Assembly (NCBI RefSeq): GCF_030694375.1
Contig: NZ_JAUXYL010000005.1
Span: 32,868 to 96,867, forward strand
DNA from: Algoriphagus sp.
GTDB taxonomy: Bacteria > Bacteroidota > Bacteroidia > Cytophagales > Cyclobacteriaceae
Length of the DNA: 64,000 nucleotides
Direction of reading: 5' to 3'
The notes beneath the pieces are model-generated. The model had not been told where the DNA came from, searched no databases, and saw only the letters and a list, made by a program, of their open reading frames with translations. Shown in pieces: positions 18,744-26,637 of this stretch. Position numbers and translations under genes: made by a program. Positions within the stretch are counted from its first letter, which is position 1, and every line of letters starts with the position of its first letter.

Positions 18744-19846
18744 GCTTTGATCTAAACTCACTTTTGCGACCGCATATCGCAAAATTACAGCCCTACACTT
18801 CTGCCCGAGACGAGTACACCGGGAAGGATGGCGTGTTTTTGGATGCAAACGAAAACCCATTTGGTTCCATTACAGCTCAGGATTTCAACCGATATCCAGA
18901 CCCGTATCAAAGTGACCTGAAGGAAGAAATCGCCAAAATCAAGCATGTACGACCAACTCAGATTTTCCTGGGAAACGGTTCCGACGAGGCAATCGATTTG
19001 CTGTTTCGTGCCTTTTGCAATCCCGGCAAAGACAACGTCATCCTGCTTCCACCCACCTACGGCATGTATGAGGTCAGCGCAGGCATCAATGACGTGGAAA
19101 TCCGAAAAGTGGCATTGACAGACGATTTTCAACTCCAGCCGGAAAAGATCCTAGCAGCAGCAGACGAGCACTCTAAAATCCTCTTTATCTGCTCACCAAA
19201 CAATCCCTCAGCCAATAAAGCAAAGCGGGAAGACATTCTTTTTTTACTGAAAAACTTCAAGGGTTTGGTAGTGGTAGATGAGGCTTACATAGACTTCAGT
19301 GATGAACCGAGTTTCACCACCGAACTAGTAAATTATCCCAATCTGCTCGTGATGCAGACATTCTCCAAAGCTTGGGGTTTAGCTTCCCTGCGTCTTGGGA
19401 TGGCTTTTTCGAGTGAAGAAATCATCCAGATTCTCAACAGAATCAAACCTCCCTATAATATTTCCGGTCTGACTCAGGAGACTGTATTGGCAGCCATTCA
19501 GAACAAGGAAAAGGTGGATCAGATGATCAAGGAGATTTTAGCAGAGCGTGATTTCCTTCAAAAGGAAATGGTAAAACTCCCTTTTGTGCAGAAGATTCAT
19601 CCTTCCCACGCCAATTTCCTATTGGTGAAAATCCCAAAGGCAAATCAGGTTTATGATGATTTGATCGCTGAGAAAGTGATTGTTCGAAATCGAGCTAAAG
19701 TTTTGCTTTGTGAAGATTGTCTAAGAATTACTGTAGGAACTCGGGCAGAAAATGAGGCGCTTTTGAGTGCGCTGAGGAAGGTTTGTGAAAGTCCACTGTC
19801 CACTGACCACAGTCGACAGCACCCAAACAAACAAGTTGAAATTTAA
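18740..19846 (+). CDS. hisC: Histidinol-phosphate aminotransferase
   Basis: This 368-residue PLP enzyme of fold type I converts imidazole-acetol phosphate to histidinol phosphate. It shows LDANENPFGS near residue 34, SPNNPSANKAK, VVDEAYIDFS, and the PLP lysine in TFSKAWGLASLRLG. The catalytic fold is complete by about residue 350 (ALLSALRKVCE). The last about 20 residues (PLSTDHSRQHPNKQVEI) are unlike the family and are encoded by repeat DNA that continues past the stop, so the tail is probably an accidental extension. It overlaps hisD by 4 bp. Confidence 0.95.
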   Translation: MSFDLNSLLRPHIAKLQPYTSARDEYTGKDGVFLDANENPFGSITAQDFNRYPDPYQSDLKEEIAKIKHVRPTQIFLGNGSDEAIDLLFRAFCNPGKDNVILLPPTYGMYEVSAGINDVEIRKVALTDDFQLQPEKILAAADEHSKILFICSPNNPSANKAKREDILFLLKNFKGLVVVDEAYIDFSDEPSFTTELVNYPNLLVMQTFSKAWGLASLRLGMAFSSEEIIQILNRIKPPYNISGLTQETVLAAIQNKEKVDQMIKEILAERDFLQKEMVKLPFVQKIHPSHANFLLVKIPKANQVYDDLIAEKVIVRNRAKVLLCEDCLRITVGTRAENEALLSALRKVCESPLSTDHSRQHPNKQVEI

Positions 19847-19893
19847 TAATCAGTTTAACCTACCGTGGACTGTTGTCCATGGACTGTTGACAA
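19793..19893 (+). repeat. Degenerate TCCACTGTCCACTG-type repeat spanning the hisC end and hisC-hisB gap
   Basis: AGTCCACTGTCCACTGACC begins at 19792 inside hisC. Its reverse-complement-like counterpart GTGGACTGTTGTCCATGG lies at 19865-19882, just before hisB. The two halves face each other over about 45 bases and could form an imperfect stem. Similar GGCAGT/GTGGACT word repeats recur at 21001, 39220, 45235, 58230, 58440 and 60380 in this window. Confidence 0.6.
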
Positions 19894-19903
19894 GAAATTA
19901 GCC

Positions 19904-20998
19904 ATGAAAAAAGTACTCTTCATAGATCGGGACGGCACGATCATCAAAGAACCGCCGACAGACTTTCAGGTGGACAGTCTGGAGAAGCTTGAATTCCTGC
20001 CAAAATCCATATCTAACCTTCGCAAAATCGCAGAGGAATTGGACTTCGAACTGGTCATGGTGACCAATCAGGACGGTTTGGGCACAGAGTCTTTTCCTGA
20101 AAAAGACTTTTGGCCAGCACAATACAAAATGCTGAAAACCCTGGAACAGGAAAACGTATTTTTCAAAGCGATTCATGTTGACAAAACTTTTGAACATGAA
20201 AACGCACCCACACGGAAACCGAGAACTGGTTTACTTACCCAATATTTTAACGAAGAATACGATCTGGCCAATTCCTACGTCATCGGAGATCGATATACAG
20301 ACGTTCAGTTAGCGAAAAATCTGGGATCGAAGGCGATTTTCATCGGAGACCCCAACCCCGATGCAGCCCTTTCAACCAAAGATTGGGACGAGATCTATGA
20401 CTTTCTAAAAATGCCTCCCCGAACCGCGGAAGTAATCCGAAAAACTTCGGAAACAGACATTTACATCAAATTGAATCTTGATGGCAGCGGTAAATGTGAT
20501 ATTTCTACAGGTTTGCACTTCTTTGATCACATGCTGGAGCAACTCGGCAAGCACGGAAGCACCGACTTGGAAATCAAAGTAAAGGGCGACTTGCATATTG
20601 ACGAACACCACACGATCGAGGACACTGCCTTAGCTTTGGGTGAAGCCTATCTGAAAGCACTTGGAGACAAAAAAGGAATCTATCGCTACGGATTTCTTTT
20701 GGCGATGGATGACGCCTTGGCACAGGTTGCCATTGATTTTGGCGGCCGTCCTTGGTTGGTTTGGGAAGGTGATTTTAAGCGTGAAAAGGTCGGTGACATG
20801 CCTACGGAAATGTTTTACCATTTCTTTAAATCCTTTTCCGACACGGCTAAATGCAACCTGAACATTAAAATAGAAGGAGAAAACGAACATCATAAAATCG
20901 AGGCCACTTTCAAAGGACTTGCCCGTGCCATCAAAATGGCGGTCATGCGAGATCCCAGAAATATCAATCAGCTTCCAAGTACGAAGGGGATGCTTTAA
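19904..20998 (+). CDS. hisB: Bifunctional histidinol-phosphatase/imidazoleglycerol-phosphate dehydratase
   Basis: The protein has 364 residues from the ATG at 19904 ([13 protein letters not shown]). A GTG 13 codons upstream lies in repeat DNA and is not needed. The N-terminal 165 residues are the HAD phosphatase ([30 protein letters not shown]). The remainder is the IGP dehydratase, with manganese-binding [14 protein letters not shown] and [16 protein letters not shown] motifs and the terminal MRDPRN. The fusion is known in Enterobacteria and Bacteroidota. hisH, hisA, hisF and hisIE do not follow; the next gene encodes a cupin, so the rest of the pathway must be encoded elsewhere. Confidence 0.96.
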   Translation: MKKVLFIDRDGTIIKEPPTDFQVDSLEKLEFLPKSISNLRKIAEELDFELVMVTNQDGLGTESFPEKDFWPAQYKMLKTLEQENVFFKAIHVDKTFEHENAPTRKPRTGLLTQYFNEEYDLANSYVIGDRYTDVQLAKNLGSKAIFIGDPNPDAALSTKDWDEIYDFLKMPPRTAEVIRKTSETDIYIKLNLDGSGKCDISTGLHFFDHMLEQLGKHGSTDLEIKVKGDLHIDEHHTIEDTALALGEAYLKALGDKKGIYRYGFLLAMDDALAQVAIDFGGRPWLVWEGDFKREKVGDMPTEMFYHFFKSFSDTAKCNLNIKIEGENEHHKIEATFKGLARAIKMAVMRDPRNINQLPSTKGML

Positions 20999-21058
20999 AA
21001 AGTTGGCAGTTAATAGTTAGCAGTAATGTAAATTGAAATCAAATGCTAATTAATAAAA

Positions 21059-21418
21059 ATGGAAAAAGTGAACCTCAATCAGAAATTCGGTCTTTTCAAT
21101 GAGTATTGGTCACCGAAGATCGCGGGGGAACTGAACGGTCAGCAGGTCAAGCTTGCCAAACTTCATGGGGAATTTGTCTGGCACAAGCATGATGCCGAAG
21201 ACGAACTTTTCTTTGTGACCAAAGGAACACTAAAAATGGAATTTCGGGACAAGACAATTACCATTGAAGAAAATGAATTCCTGATTGTCCCTAGAGGAGT
21301 TGAACATCGACCTGTCGCAATCGAAGAAGTTTGGCTAATGCTTTTTGAGCCTGCGTCTACTCTGAATACCGGTGACACGGCGAGCGACTTGACAAAAAAT
21401 GAACTCGACTGGATTTAG
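21059..21418 (+). CDS. Cupin-domain protein
   Basis: This 119-residue single cupin barrel is probably cytosolic. The first cupin motif is seen as WHKHDAEDELFFVTKGTLKMEF, whose two His and one Glu would bind a metal, and the second as IVPRGVEHRPVA with the remaining His. Small stand-alone cupins of this type have no assigned reaction. It lies 60 bp after hisB, across a stretch containing short repeats, and a strong terminator follows it. It could be the last gene of the his transcript, or an independent gene. Confidence 0.85.
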   Translation: MEKVNLNQKFGLFNEYWSPKIAGELNGQQVKLAKLHGEFVWHKHDAEDELFFVTKGTLKMEFRDKTITIEENEFLIVPRGVEHRPVAIEEVWLMLFEPASTLNTGDTASDLTKNELDWI

Positions 21419-21423
21419 ATTTG

Positions 21424-21451
21424 AAAAAGCTGTTTAAGGACAGCTTTTTTT
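21424..21451 (+). terminator. Rho-independent terminator after the cupin gene
   Basis: AAAAAGCTGT at 21424-21433 pairs with ACAGCTTTTT at 21440-21449 around a TTAAGG loop, and the T run continues to 21451. It begins 5 bp after the stop codon and probably ends the his-cupin transcript. Confidence 0.88.
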
Positions 21452-21529
21452 GTTTTTGGGAAAATAAAATATCTATCAAATTTTCAGTATAGAACTTTTT
21501 CATTTGTATTTATTTTTGTTTATTTCGTT

Positions 21530-22330
21530 ATGAAACGACCAACTCATATACTTACGATACTTTCATCTCTTTTTTTGCTTTTTTCCTGTTCTGCCAATCC
21601 GGCAGAGATAGAAGCGCTTTTCATATCTGAAAAATACGAAGAGACCATATCCGAGATCAGCCGCAGACTTTTTTTCCATGTCACTGATGTCAAATCTTTA
21701 CACATGCGAGCACGATCCTATGAAGAATTAAAGCGTTATGATGAGGCGATGAAAGATTACGATCGGATCATTTCCATTGATCCCAATTATGCCCAAGCTC
21801 ATGCGGGGATCGGAAAAATACTTTTTGATAAAAAACAATACTCACAGGCTGAATTATACATTTTGAGGGCTTCCAGTATTGATCCCGAAAACTTTGAAAT
21901 ACTTTACCTAGCCGGACGCTGCGAGTTAATGCTGGAGAAATGGGATAATGCTGAGCGTTTTCTAAAGCTGGCTGAAAAAATGAACCCGGATTTTCCACAG
22001 ACTTATTTCTATACCGGTATGGCAAGGGCAAATAAGGGAGCAGTGGAAGAAGCTGCTGTTTCATTTAATTCTTACGTCCAAAAAGAACCCGACAATTTGA
22101 TCGCAAGATATAATCGAGGGTTTGCCATGATGAACTTAGGCTATATCCCATATGCACTGGAGGATTTTGATTTTGTCCTAAAACAGAATCCCACCCATAT
22201 TGAGGCGCTTGGGAAAAAAGGCATCTGCCTCGCTCTGATGGGAAATCCGGAAGGATGTCAGTTGATCCAGGAAGCTGCCAAAAAAGGAAGCGATTACGCA
22301 AGTAGCAAAATGACAGAAATTTGCTCTTAA
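21530..22330 (+). CDS. TPR-repeat lipoprotein
   Basis: This 266-residue protein has a lipoprotein signal (SLFLLFSC, Cys20), so it is probably anchored in the periplasm or outer membrane. From about residue 50 it is a chain of tetratricopeptide repeats with the usual Y-A-A-G pattern (RYDEAMKDYDRIISIDPNYAQA, YFYTGMARANKG, ARYNRGFAMMNLGYIPYALEDF). Such proteins act as protein-binding scaffolds. The partner is not evident. It is flanked by a terminator upstream and a palindromic repeat field downstream, so it is likely transcribed alone. Confidence 0.87.
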   Translation: MKRPTHILTILSSLFLLFSCSANPAEIEALFISEKYEETISEISRRLFFHVTDVKSLHMRARSYEELKRYDEAMKDYDRIISIDPNYAQAHAGIGKILFDKKQYSQAELYILRASSIDPENFEILYLAGRCELMLEKWDNAERFLKLAEKMNPDFPQTYFYTGMARANKGAVEEAAVSFNSYVQKEPDNLIARYNRGFAMMNLGYIPYALEDFDFVLKQNPTHIEALGKKGICLALMGNPEGCQLIQEAAKKGSDYASSKMTEICS

Positions 22331-22342
22331 CCTATTTTTTTT

Positions 22343-22671
22343 GCCACAGTGAGTGTCCGCACTCACTGAAGTTATGTTTCATTGGTATGAGGGATTTTGC
22401 CGAGCGATAAGCAAAACGTGAGTGATGACTCTCACGTTGGCGAAAATTATGTTTCGCTGAAATGTGATATTCTTATGAGCTGTTGGTATAAAAAAAAGAG
22501 AGACTTTAAGATGAAGCAATAAAAACAAAACGTGAGTGTTGAAACTCAGGTTGGTTGAGGAATTCCTCGCCACAGTGAGTGTCTGCACTCACTGTAGTTA
22601 TGTTTTTTTGAAGTGATAGATTTTGCCGATCGATAAGCAAAACGTGAGTGATGACACTCACGTTGGCGAAA
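22343..22671 (+). repeat. Composite palindromic repeat array (two A-B units plus a degenerate copy)
   Basis: Type A elements (22343-22380 and 22569-22606) contain CAGTGAGTG, a 4-base loop and CACTCACTG. Type B elements (22395-22446, 22527-22554 degenerate, 22621-22671) contain AACGTGAG/CTCACGTT hairpins, with a perfect 10-bp stem in the last copy (AACGTGAGTG-ATGA-CACTCACGTT). A and B starts are 52 bp apart in both complete units, and the units repeat with a 226-bp period. A decayed A copy lies at 22868-22905. No spacers of constant length occur. Confidence 0.85.
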
Positions 22672-22685
22672 TGAAAATGTATTAC

Positions 22686-22775
22686 AGATCGTGCCTTCAG
22701 CACTCCAATAATTCCCATTTAATGTAAACCCAGCATTGCATACTGGGCTTTCACTGAACATGCCTTTGGCATTAC
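22686..22775 (+). repeat. REP-like element with three short hairpins
   Basis: The hairpins are GTGC-CTTCA-GCAC (near 22690), CCCAG...CTGGG (near 22729-22747) and TGCC-TTT-GGCA (near 22760). They are arranged as in the dispersed non-coding repeats common in Bacteroidota genomes. No open frame crosses it on either strand with coding character. Confidence 0.65.
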
Positions 22776-22799
22776 TTTCCGCATTCAAAACGTCACAAG

Positions 22800-22990
22800 T
22801 TCTCAAAATAAATCTGCGTTCATCAGCGACTCTTTCAGCGCAAATCTGCGGGAAACAAGAATTCTTCGCCACAGTGAGTACCCCCACTCCCTGTATTCCT
22901 GTTTCAATGAAGTGAGGTATTATATAAGTTGTTGCTTGGAAAAAAAGTAATGCTCCTTTTCCTCTGAGGACTCTGTGGTTAAATTCCAAT
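22800..22990 (+). repeat. Dispersed low-complexity repeat segments and a decayed palindrome copy
   Basis: This stretch holds AAATCTGCG words (twice between 22810 and 22850), the degenerate type A palindrome at 22868-22905, and CTCTGTGGTTAAAT near 22970. The last is a relative of CTCTGCGGTTAAAA at 58422. It completes the 664-bp gene-free gap between the TPR lipoprotein and the ATP-grasp gene. Confidence 0.5.
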
Positions 22991-22994
22991 CGAC

Positions 22995-23888
22995 CTAATC
23001 CAAAAGCCGCTCTTTCAAGGCCGCTTTGTAGTTCGGTATCGCCTTTTCTGAAAGTGCCAAAAACAAGTAGGGTTCGATCAGTTCCAGTTCCATCAGATGG
23101 AAGACCCCATCAATCTCGACCCCATCTACTCTTCCATACAGGGTATCTGGGGCAAAGGTATCCATCAACTTCTGACAGGAATCCAGCATTTCAGGAGTTG
23201 GATCAATGACTTGAATCGTCCCTCCAAAGTAATGCTGCACGCGAAAATCTGATTTTGCCGGAGTCTTAAGTACCGCATGGGAAAATTTTCCATTGAAAAA
23301 TAGCAACGAGTACTCTCCCACCTCAGCTACTTCCGGAACAAAAGGCTGAACCAGAAAATCTTCTTCCTGAAGCAGTTCTTCGAGCTTTTGAGTGTAATTA
23401 TCCCATTCGGAAAGCTGGATTTTGAGCGTATTCTTTGCTCCGCCACTGACTAGTGGTTTGACTACAACGGTTTCGGAATGAATCTTTGCCCGAATCAGGT
23501 TCAGATCAGGTTTTGACTCTGCCTCTAATATCAACCCAGAAATCACCGGAAATCCCCTACTTTCAATTTCAAGTAAATACTCCTTGGAAGAATTCCATAA
23601 TATGGTGTCCAGCGAATTCCAAACTGGGATATTCAGCAGTTTCATCCGTTCCATCCAGTCCAAAAATTCCGGATAGTAATCAAAGTAATCCCACACCGAT
23701 TTGATCAGCAGGCAGGAAAAACTTTCCCACTTCACATCGGGATCGGACCAAATGGCAATTTCGTGTGAGATCCCGAGTTCAGTCAAAACCTCAGAAAGAA
23801 TCTTGTCCTCATCGACTGTTGAGACATCATAGGCTCCGATTGAAAAATAACTGACGATTGCTATGTGTCGAGGTTTTTTTTGGGTCAT
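22995..23888 (-). CDS. ATP-grasp domain protein
   Basis: This 297-residue cytosolic protein begins with a Rossmann-like domain (IAIVSYFSIGAYDVS). The ATP-grasp fold is visible from residue about 100 on: KEYLLEIESRGFPVI, VVVKPLVSGGAKNT (glycine-rich lid with Lys), FLVQPFVPEVAEVGEYSLLFFNGKFSHAV, and the metal-binding RVDGVEIDGVFHLMELELIEPYLF. This looks like the glutathione-synthetase-like group of small ATP-grasp ligases. These join a carboxylate to an amine or thiol with ATP hydrolysis, and some take part in small-molecule biosynthesis. No pathway neighbours are present, so the substrate is unknown. Confidence 0.8.
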   Translation of the reverse strand: MTQKKPRHIAIVSYFSIGAYDVSTVDEDKILSEVLTELGISHEIAIWSDPDVKWESFSCLLIKSVWDYFDYYPEFLDWMERMKLLNIPVWNSLDTILWNSSKEYLLEIESRGFPVISGLILEAESKPDLNLIRAKIHSETVVVKPLVSGGAKNTLKIQLSEWDNYTQKLEELLQEEDFLVQPFVPEVAEVGEYSLLFFNGKFSHAVLKTPAKSDFRVQHYFGGTIQVIDPTPEMLDSCQKLMDTFAPDTLYGRVDGVEIDGVFHLMELELIEPYLFLALSEKAIPNYKAALKERLLD

Positions 23889-23972
23889 TTGGTAAGGAAT
23901 TTAGATAAGGTAATGTTGACTAAAAAAGATAGTCATCAACAAGTCACTATGTTTTGTTTGAATTTAAATCCA

Positions 23973-24266
23973 CTATTTTCCATCTAAAATTGACAACAAT
24001 TTTTGAGGGTCTTGTCTGTTATCCCAGAATGCGGTAATAATTATCTTCCCAGGAAAAGGTTTAAAATAAATGCTAAAATTACCCATTGCTGCAACCCGAA
24101 TATCTTTGAAACCGGATGATTTATAGTGTTGTGGATTTTTAGAAATATGAGTTGTTTTTTCAACAACAAGGCGAAGTAGTTTTTTGGAATAAGTAGTAGA
24201 TTTATTTCTTTTTACCCAGTACTCCAAGGTTCCTATCAATTGAAGATCGGCTGTCTTAGTCCAAAT
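23973..24266 (-). CDS. RelE/ParE-family toxin lacking a standard start codon
   Basis: The family fold is clear: an N-terminal strand VIWTKTADLQLIGTLEYW, a helix YSKKLLRLVVEKTTHI, and strands IRVAAMGNFSIYFKPF and IIITAFWDNRQDPQKLL. Between the in-frame stop at 24276-24278 and the conserved N-terminal strand there is no ATG, GTG or TTG. The only downstream standard candidate is a TTG at 24239, which would remove the first strand. At the antitoxin stop the sequence reads TAATT, where a usual TAATG overlap would supply the start. I give the frame from that ATT. The toxin may be weakly made or silenced. Confidence 0.6.
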   Translation of the reverse strand: MWTKTADLQLIGTLEYWVKRNKSTTYSKKLLRLVVEKTTHISKNPQHYKSSGFKDIRVAAMGNFSIYFKPFPGKIIITAFWDNRQDPQKLLSILDGK

Positions 24267-24508
24267 TACTTTGCGTTAAGCCATTCAAGATTTCTTTTTT
24301 CAATTGCCTCTTGAGAAATAAGTCTACCATTAATAATATCCTCCTCACTCATTTCAAGCATGATTTTTTGCTCTGGAGTTAATGTTTTCTCACTGGATTT
24401 TTCTGAGTCATTTGAAATTATCCTGTCCAGAGCTTCCAAAAAGTCTTTATTCTGAATCGAAAGAATTTTATCGATCAATCCATTTCTTATGTTTTCAAGT
24501 GTCGCCAT
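24266..24508 (-). CDS. Antitoxin of the RelE/ParE pair
   Basis: This 80-residue acidic protein (starts MATLENIRNGLIDKI) has a C-terminal segment EEDIINGRLISQEAIEKRNLEWLNAK, typical of small Bacteroidota proteins found directly upstream of RelE/ParE toxins. It would wrap the toxin and repress its own promoter. Its stop overlaps the toxin frame by one base. A TTTCAAATTGAAA palindrome lies 46 bp upstream of its start, at 24554-24566, a possible autoregulatory operator. The assignment rests mainly on position and size. Confidence 0.7.
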   Translation of the reverse strand: MATLENIRNGLIDKILSIQNKDFLEALDRIISNDSEKSSEKTLTPEQKIMLEMSEEDIINGRLISQEAIEKRNLEWLNAK

Positions 24509-24649
24509 TTGTTATTTTTCTAGATATATCAAAAATCTGAAATGCATTTGATTTTTCAAATTGAAACAAAACTACCTTTTAATCAACTTTCACTTTAACC
24601 ATTCTTCAAAAATCCATTCGAAATCTTACTTTTGAGCATCGATAGCACT

Positions 24650-25402
24650 ATGAACCACCAAAAACTCGTCATCATCCCCACTTTCAACGAACTGGAAAAC
24701 ATTCAGGAAATGGTTCAAACAGTCATGGCTTTGGAGGGTGATTTTTCACTTCTGATCATCGATGACGGTTCTCCGGACGGCACTGCGGCGGTGGTTAAAT
24801 CCCTCCAATTAACCTATCCCGATCGTCTGCACCTATTGGAACGTAAGGGAAAGCTGGGTTTGGGTACCGCCTACATTACAGGGTTCAAATGGGCATTGGC
24901 TCGATCATATGACTTTATATTTGAAATGGACTGTGATTTTTCACATGATCCCAAAGATCTGATCCGACTTTACGATGCTGTAAAAGACAGAAACTATGAC
25001 TTGGCGATCGGTTCCCGTTACATTACCGGCGTCAATGTCGTCAACTGGCCAATCGGAAGGGTACTGATGTCCTACTTCGCCAGCGTCTATGTCAAGTTCA
25101 TCACAGGATTGCCCATCAAAGACGCCACAGCAGGTTTCAAATGCTATCACCGAAGTGTCTTGGAAGGAATCAAATTGGAAGAGGTGAAATTTATCGGCTA
25201 TGCCTTCCAGATTGAAATGAAGTTCACCACTTGGAAACTGGGATTCAAGATCATTGAAGTTCCGATCATTTTTACTGACCGTACAAAAGGAACTTCAAAA
25301 ATGAGCTCTGGAATCTTCAAAGAAGCTGTTTTGGGCGTAATATGGATGAAAATCAAAAGCATTTTCTCTCCTTACGAACTTAATCGAATCGGATCGACTT
25401 GA
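24650..25402 (+). CDS. Polyprenol-phosphate mannosyltransferase-like GT2 glycosyltransferase
   Basis: This 250-residue GT2 enzyme is taken from the ATG at 24650 (MNHQKLVIIPTFNE); a TTG six codons earlier is less likely. Motifs are IIPTFNELENI, IIDDGSPDGTA (nucleotide binding), EMDCDFSHDP (DxD-like metal site) and DATAGFKCYHR. They match the dolichyl/polyprenol-phosphate beta-mannosyltransferase group without the extra C-terminal membrane domain. It would load a lipid carrier at the cytoplasmic face of the membrane for protein or glycan modification. Its 3' end overlaps the convergent permease gene by 23 bp. Confidence 0.88.
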   Translation: MNHQKLVIIPTFNELENIQEMVQTVMALEGDFSLLIIDDGSPDGTAAVVKSLQLTYPDRLHLLERKGKLGLGTAYITGFKWALARSYDFIFEMDCDFSHDPKDLIRLYDAVKDRNYDLAIGSRYITGVNVVNWPIGRVLMSYFASVYVKFITGLPIKDATAGFKCYHRSVLEGIKLEEVKFIGYAFQIEMKFTTWKLGFKIIEVPIIFTDRTKGTSKMSSGIFKEAVLGVIWMKIKSIFSPYELNRIGST

Positions 25403-26597
25403 TCGGATCAACTTTGGAAATCACCAAAACAGGAATCCAAAGTACAATCGCTGTCAACAAAGTAATCCCGACATTAAGCCAAATGAATACGGGCCAGTTC
25501 CACTCGATCGGCACATAACTCATGTAATAACTCGCTGCATCGAGTGGCACCAATCGGAATTGATCCTGCAAAAATCCGATTCCAAGACCGATAATATTTC
25601 CAAGAAACAATCCCCGTCCCAGTATTTTCATCCCGTTCCAAAAGAAAATTCGCCTGACCTGCGCGTTCCTTGCTCCCAGAGCCTTGAGTAATCCGATCAT
25701 CTGAGTGCGCTCCATGATCAGAATAAAGAGAATCGCTCCCATGTTGAAAATTGCAACAAAGCCGATCAGGGAGATGAATACCACCACATTGGTATCCAAT
25801 AAGCTCAGCCAGTCAAAAATCTCCAGAAATCGCTCCCTACTATCGATGAGTTTTAGGTTGAGATCCATCTCCTTTTCTATCAGCGGAAAATAAGCTGAGG
25901 CATTTTTGGGTTTGTCCACAAAAACCTCCAGACCACCTACTTGATCAGCTGTCCAACCGTTTAGATTTCGGATGGTTTGAAGCTCGCCAATAACGATTTT
26001 TTCATCGAAATTCTCGAGGTAGGTTTCAAAAATCCCCACTACTTCTACCCTTCTGAATCGGGGCGGATCCTGCACGAAATACAGCGTCACCTTATCTCCA
26101 ACCTTCAGAAGTAGCTTGTTTGCGATAAATTTGCTCAGCAAAACTTCATTGCTCACTCCCGAATCCGGCAAATGAAGCATTCGGCCTTCAATCAGATAGT
26201 TGGCAAAAGAAAGTGTGTCAAAGTCCCTACCCACACCTTTTACCAAAATTCCTTCTACTTCTTCATCCCCCTTTAGTAGGGCCGCTTTGTGTGCAAATGA
26301 TTGGATCTTGGTGAGAAATGGCAGGTTCTTTGCCTTTTGGATAAATTCAGAATTCAGCGAAAAAGGTGCCTCTTCAAATGCATTACTCATCTGAAAACGT
26401 TGTACCTGAAAGTGTCCTGTAAATCCAAAAACACGTTGAGATACTGTATTCTGAAATCCTCCAAGAACCATAATAGCCAAAATGGAGACCCCGAGGCCCA
26501 AGGCAAGACTTCCCACAGCAATGCGGTGAATTGTCCCCGAAAATCCTCCGGCCTGTCTGAAACTGATTCTTTTGGCAATGAAATAGGAAAGGTTCAA
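25380..26597 (-). CDS. LolC/LolE-type ABC transporter permease (FtsX family)
   Basis: This 405-residue inner-membrane permease has a MacB-like periplasmic domain between the first transmembrane helix (about 24-46) and three C-terminal helices (about 270-300, 320-345, 365-395). The N-terminal IAKRISFRQAGGFSGTIHRIAVGSLALGLGVSI and the RTQMIGLLKALGARNAQVRRIFF segment are characteristic of the lipoprotein-releasing group. It would extract lipoproteins from the inner membrane, together with a LolD-like ATPase not encoded here. It is divergent from the GH171 gene, with only 40 bp between the starts. Confidence 0.88.
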   Translation of the reverse strand: MNLSYFIAKRISFRQAGGFSGTIHRIAVGSLALGLGVSILAIMVLGGFQNTVSQRVFGFTGHFQVQRFQMSNAFEEAPFSLNSEFIQKAKNLPFLTKIQSFAHKAALLKGDEEVEGILVKGVGRDFDTLSFANYLIEGRMLHLPDSGVSNEVLLSKFIANKLLLKVGDKVTLYFVQDPPRFRRVEVVGIFETYLENFDEKIVIGELQTIRNLNGWTADQVGGLEVFVDKPKNASAYFPLIEKEMDLNLKLIDSRERFLEIFDWLSLLDTNVVVFISLIGFVAIFNMGAILFILIMERTQMIGLLKALGARNAQVRRIFFWNGMKILGRGLFLGNIIGLGIGFLQDQFRLVPLDAASYYMSYVPIEWNWPVFIWLNVGITLLTAIVLWIPVLVISKVDPIKSIRFD

Positions 26598-26637
26598 GGG
26601 CTTGTTTTAATTTGTTCAGAAATCCCCGCAAAATAGC

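Noticed and set aside
19865..19903. GTG start for hisB
   Set aside because: The extra 13 codons lie in repeat DNA; the conserved [11 protein letters not shown] begins at 19904.
22343..22905. Possible CRISPR array
   Set aside because: The repeats are self-complementary composite elements with unequal spacing and degenerate copies, there are no uniform unique spacers, and no cas genes are present.
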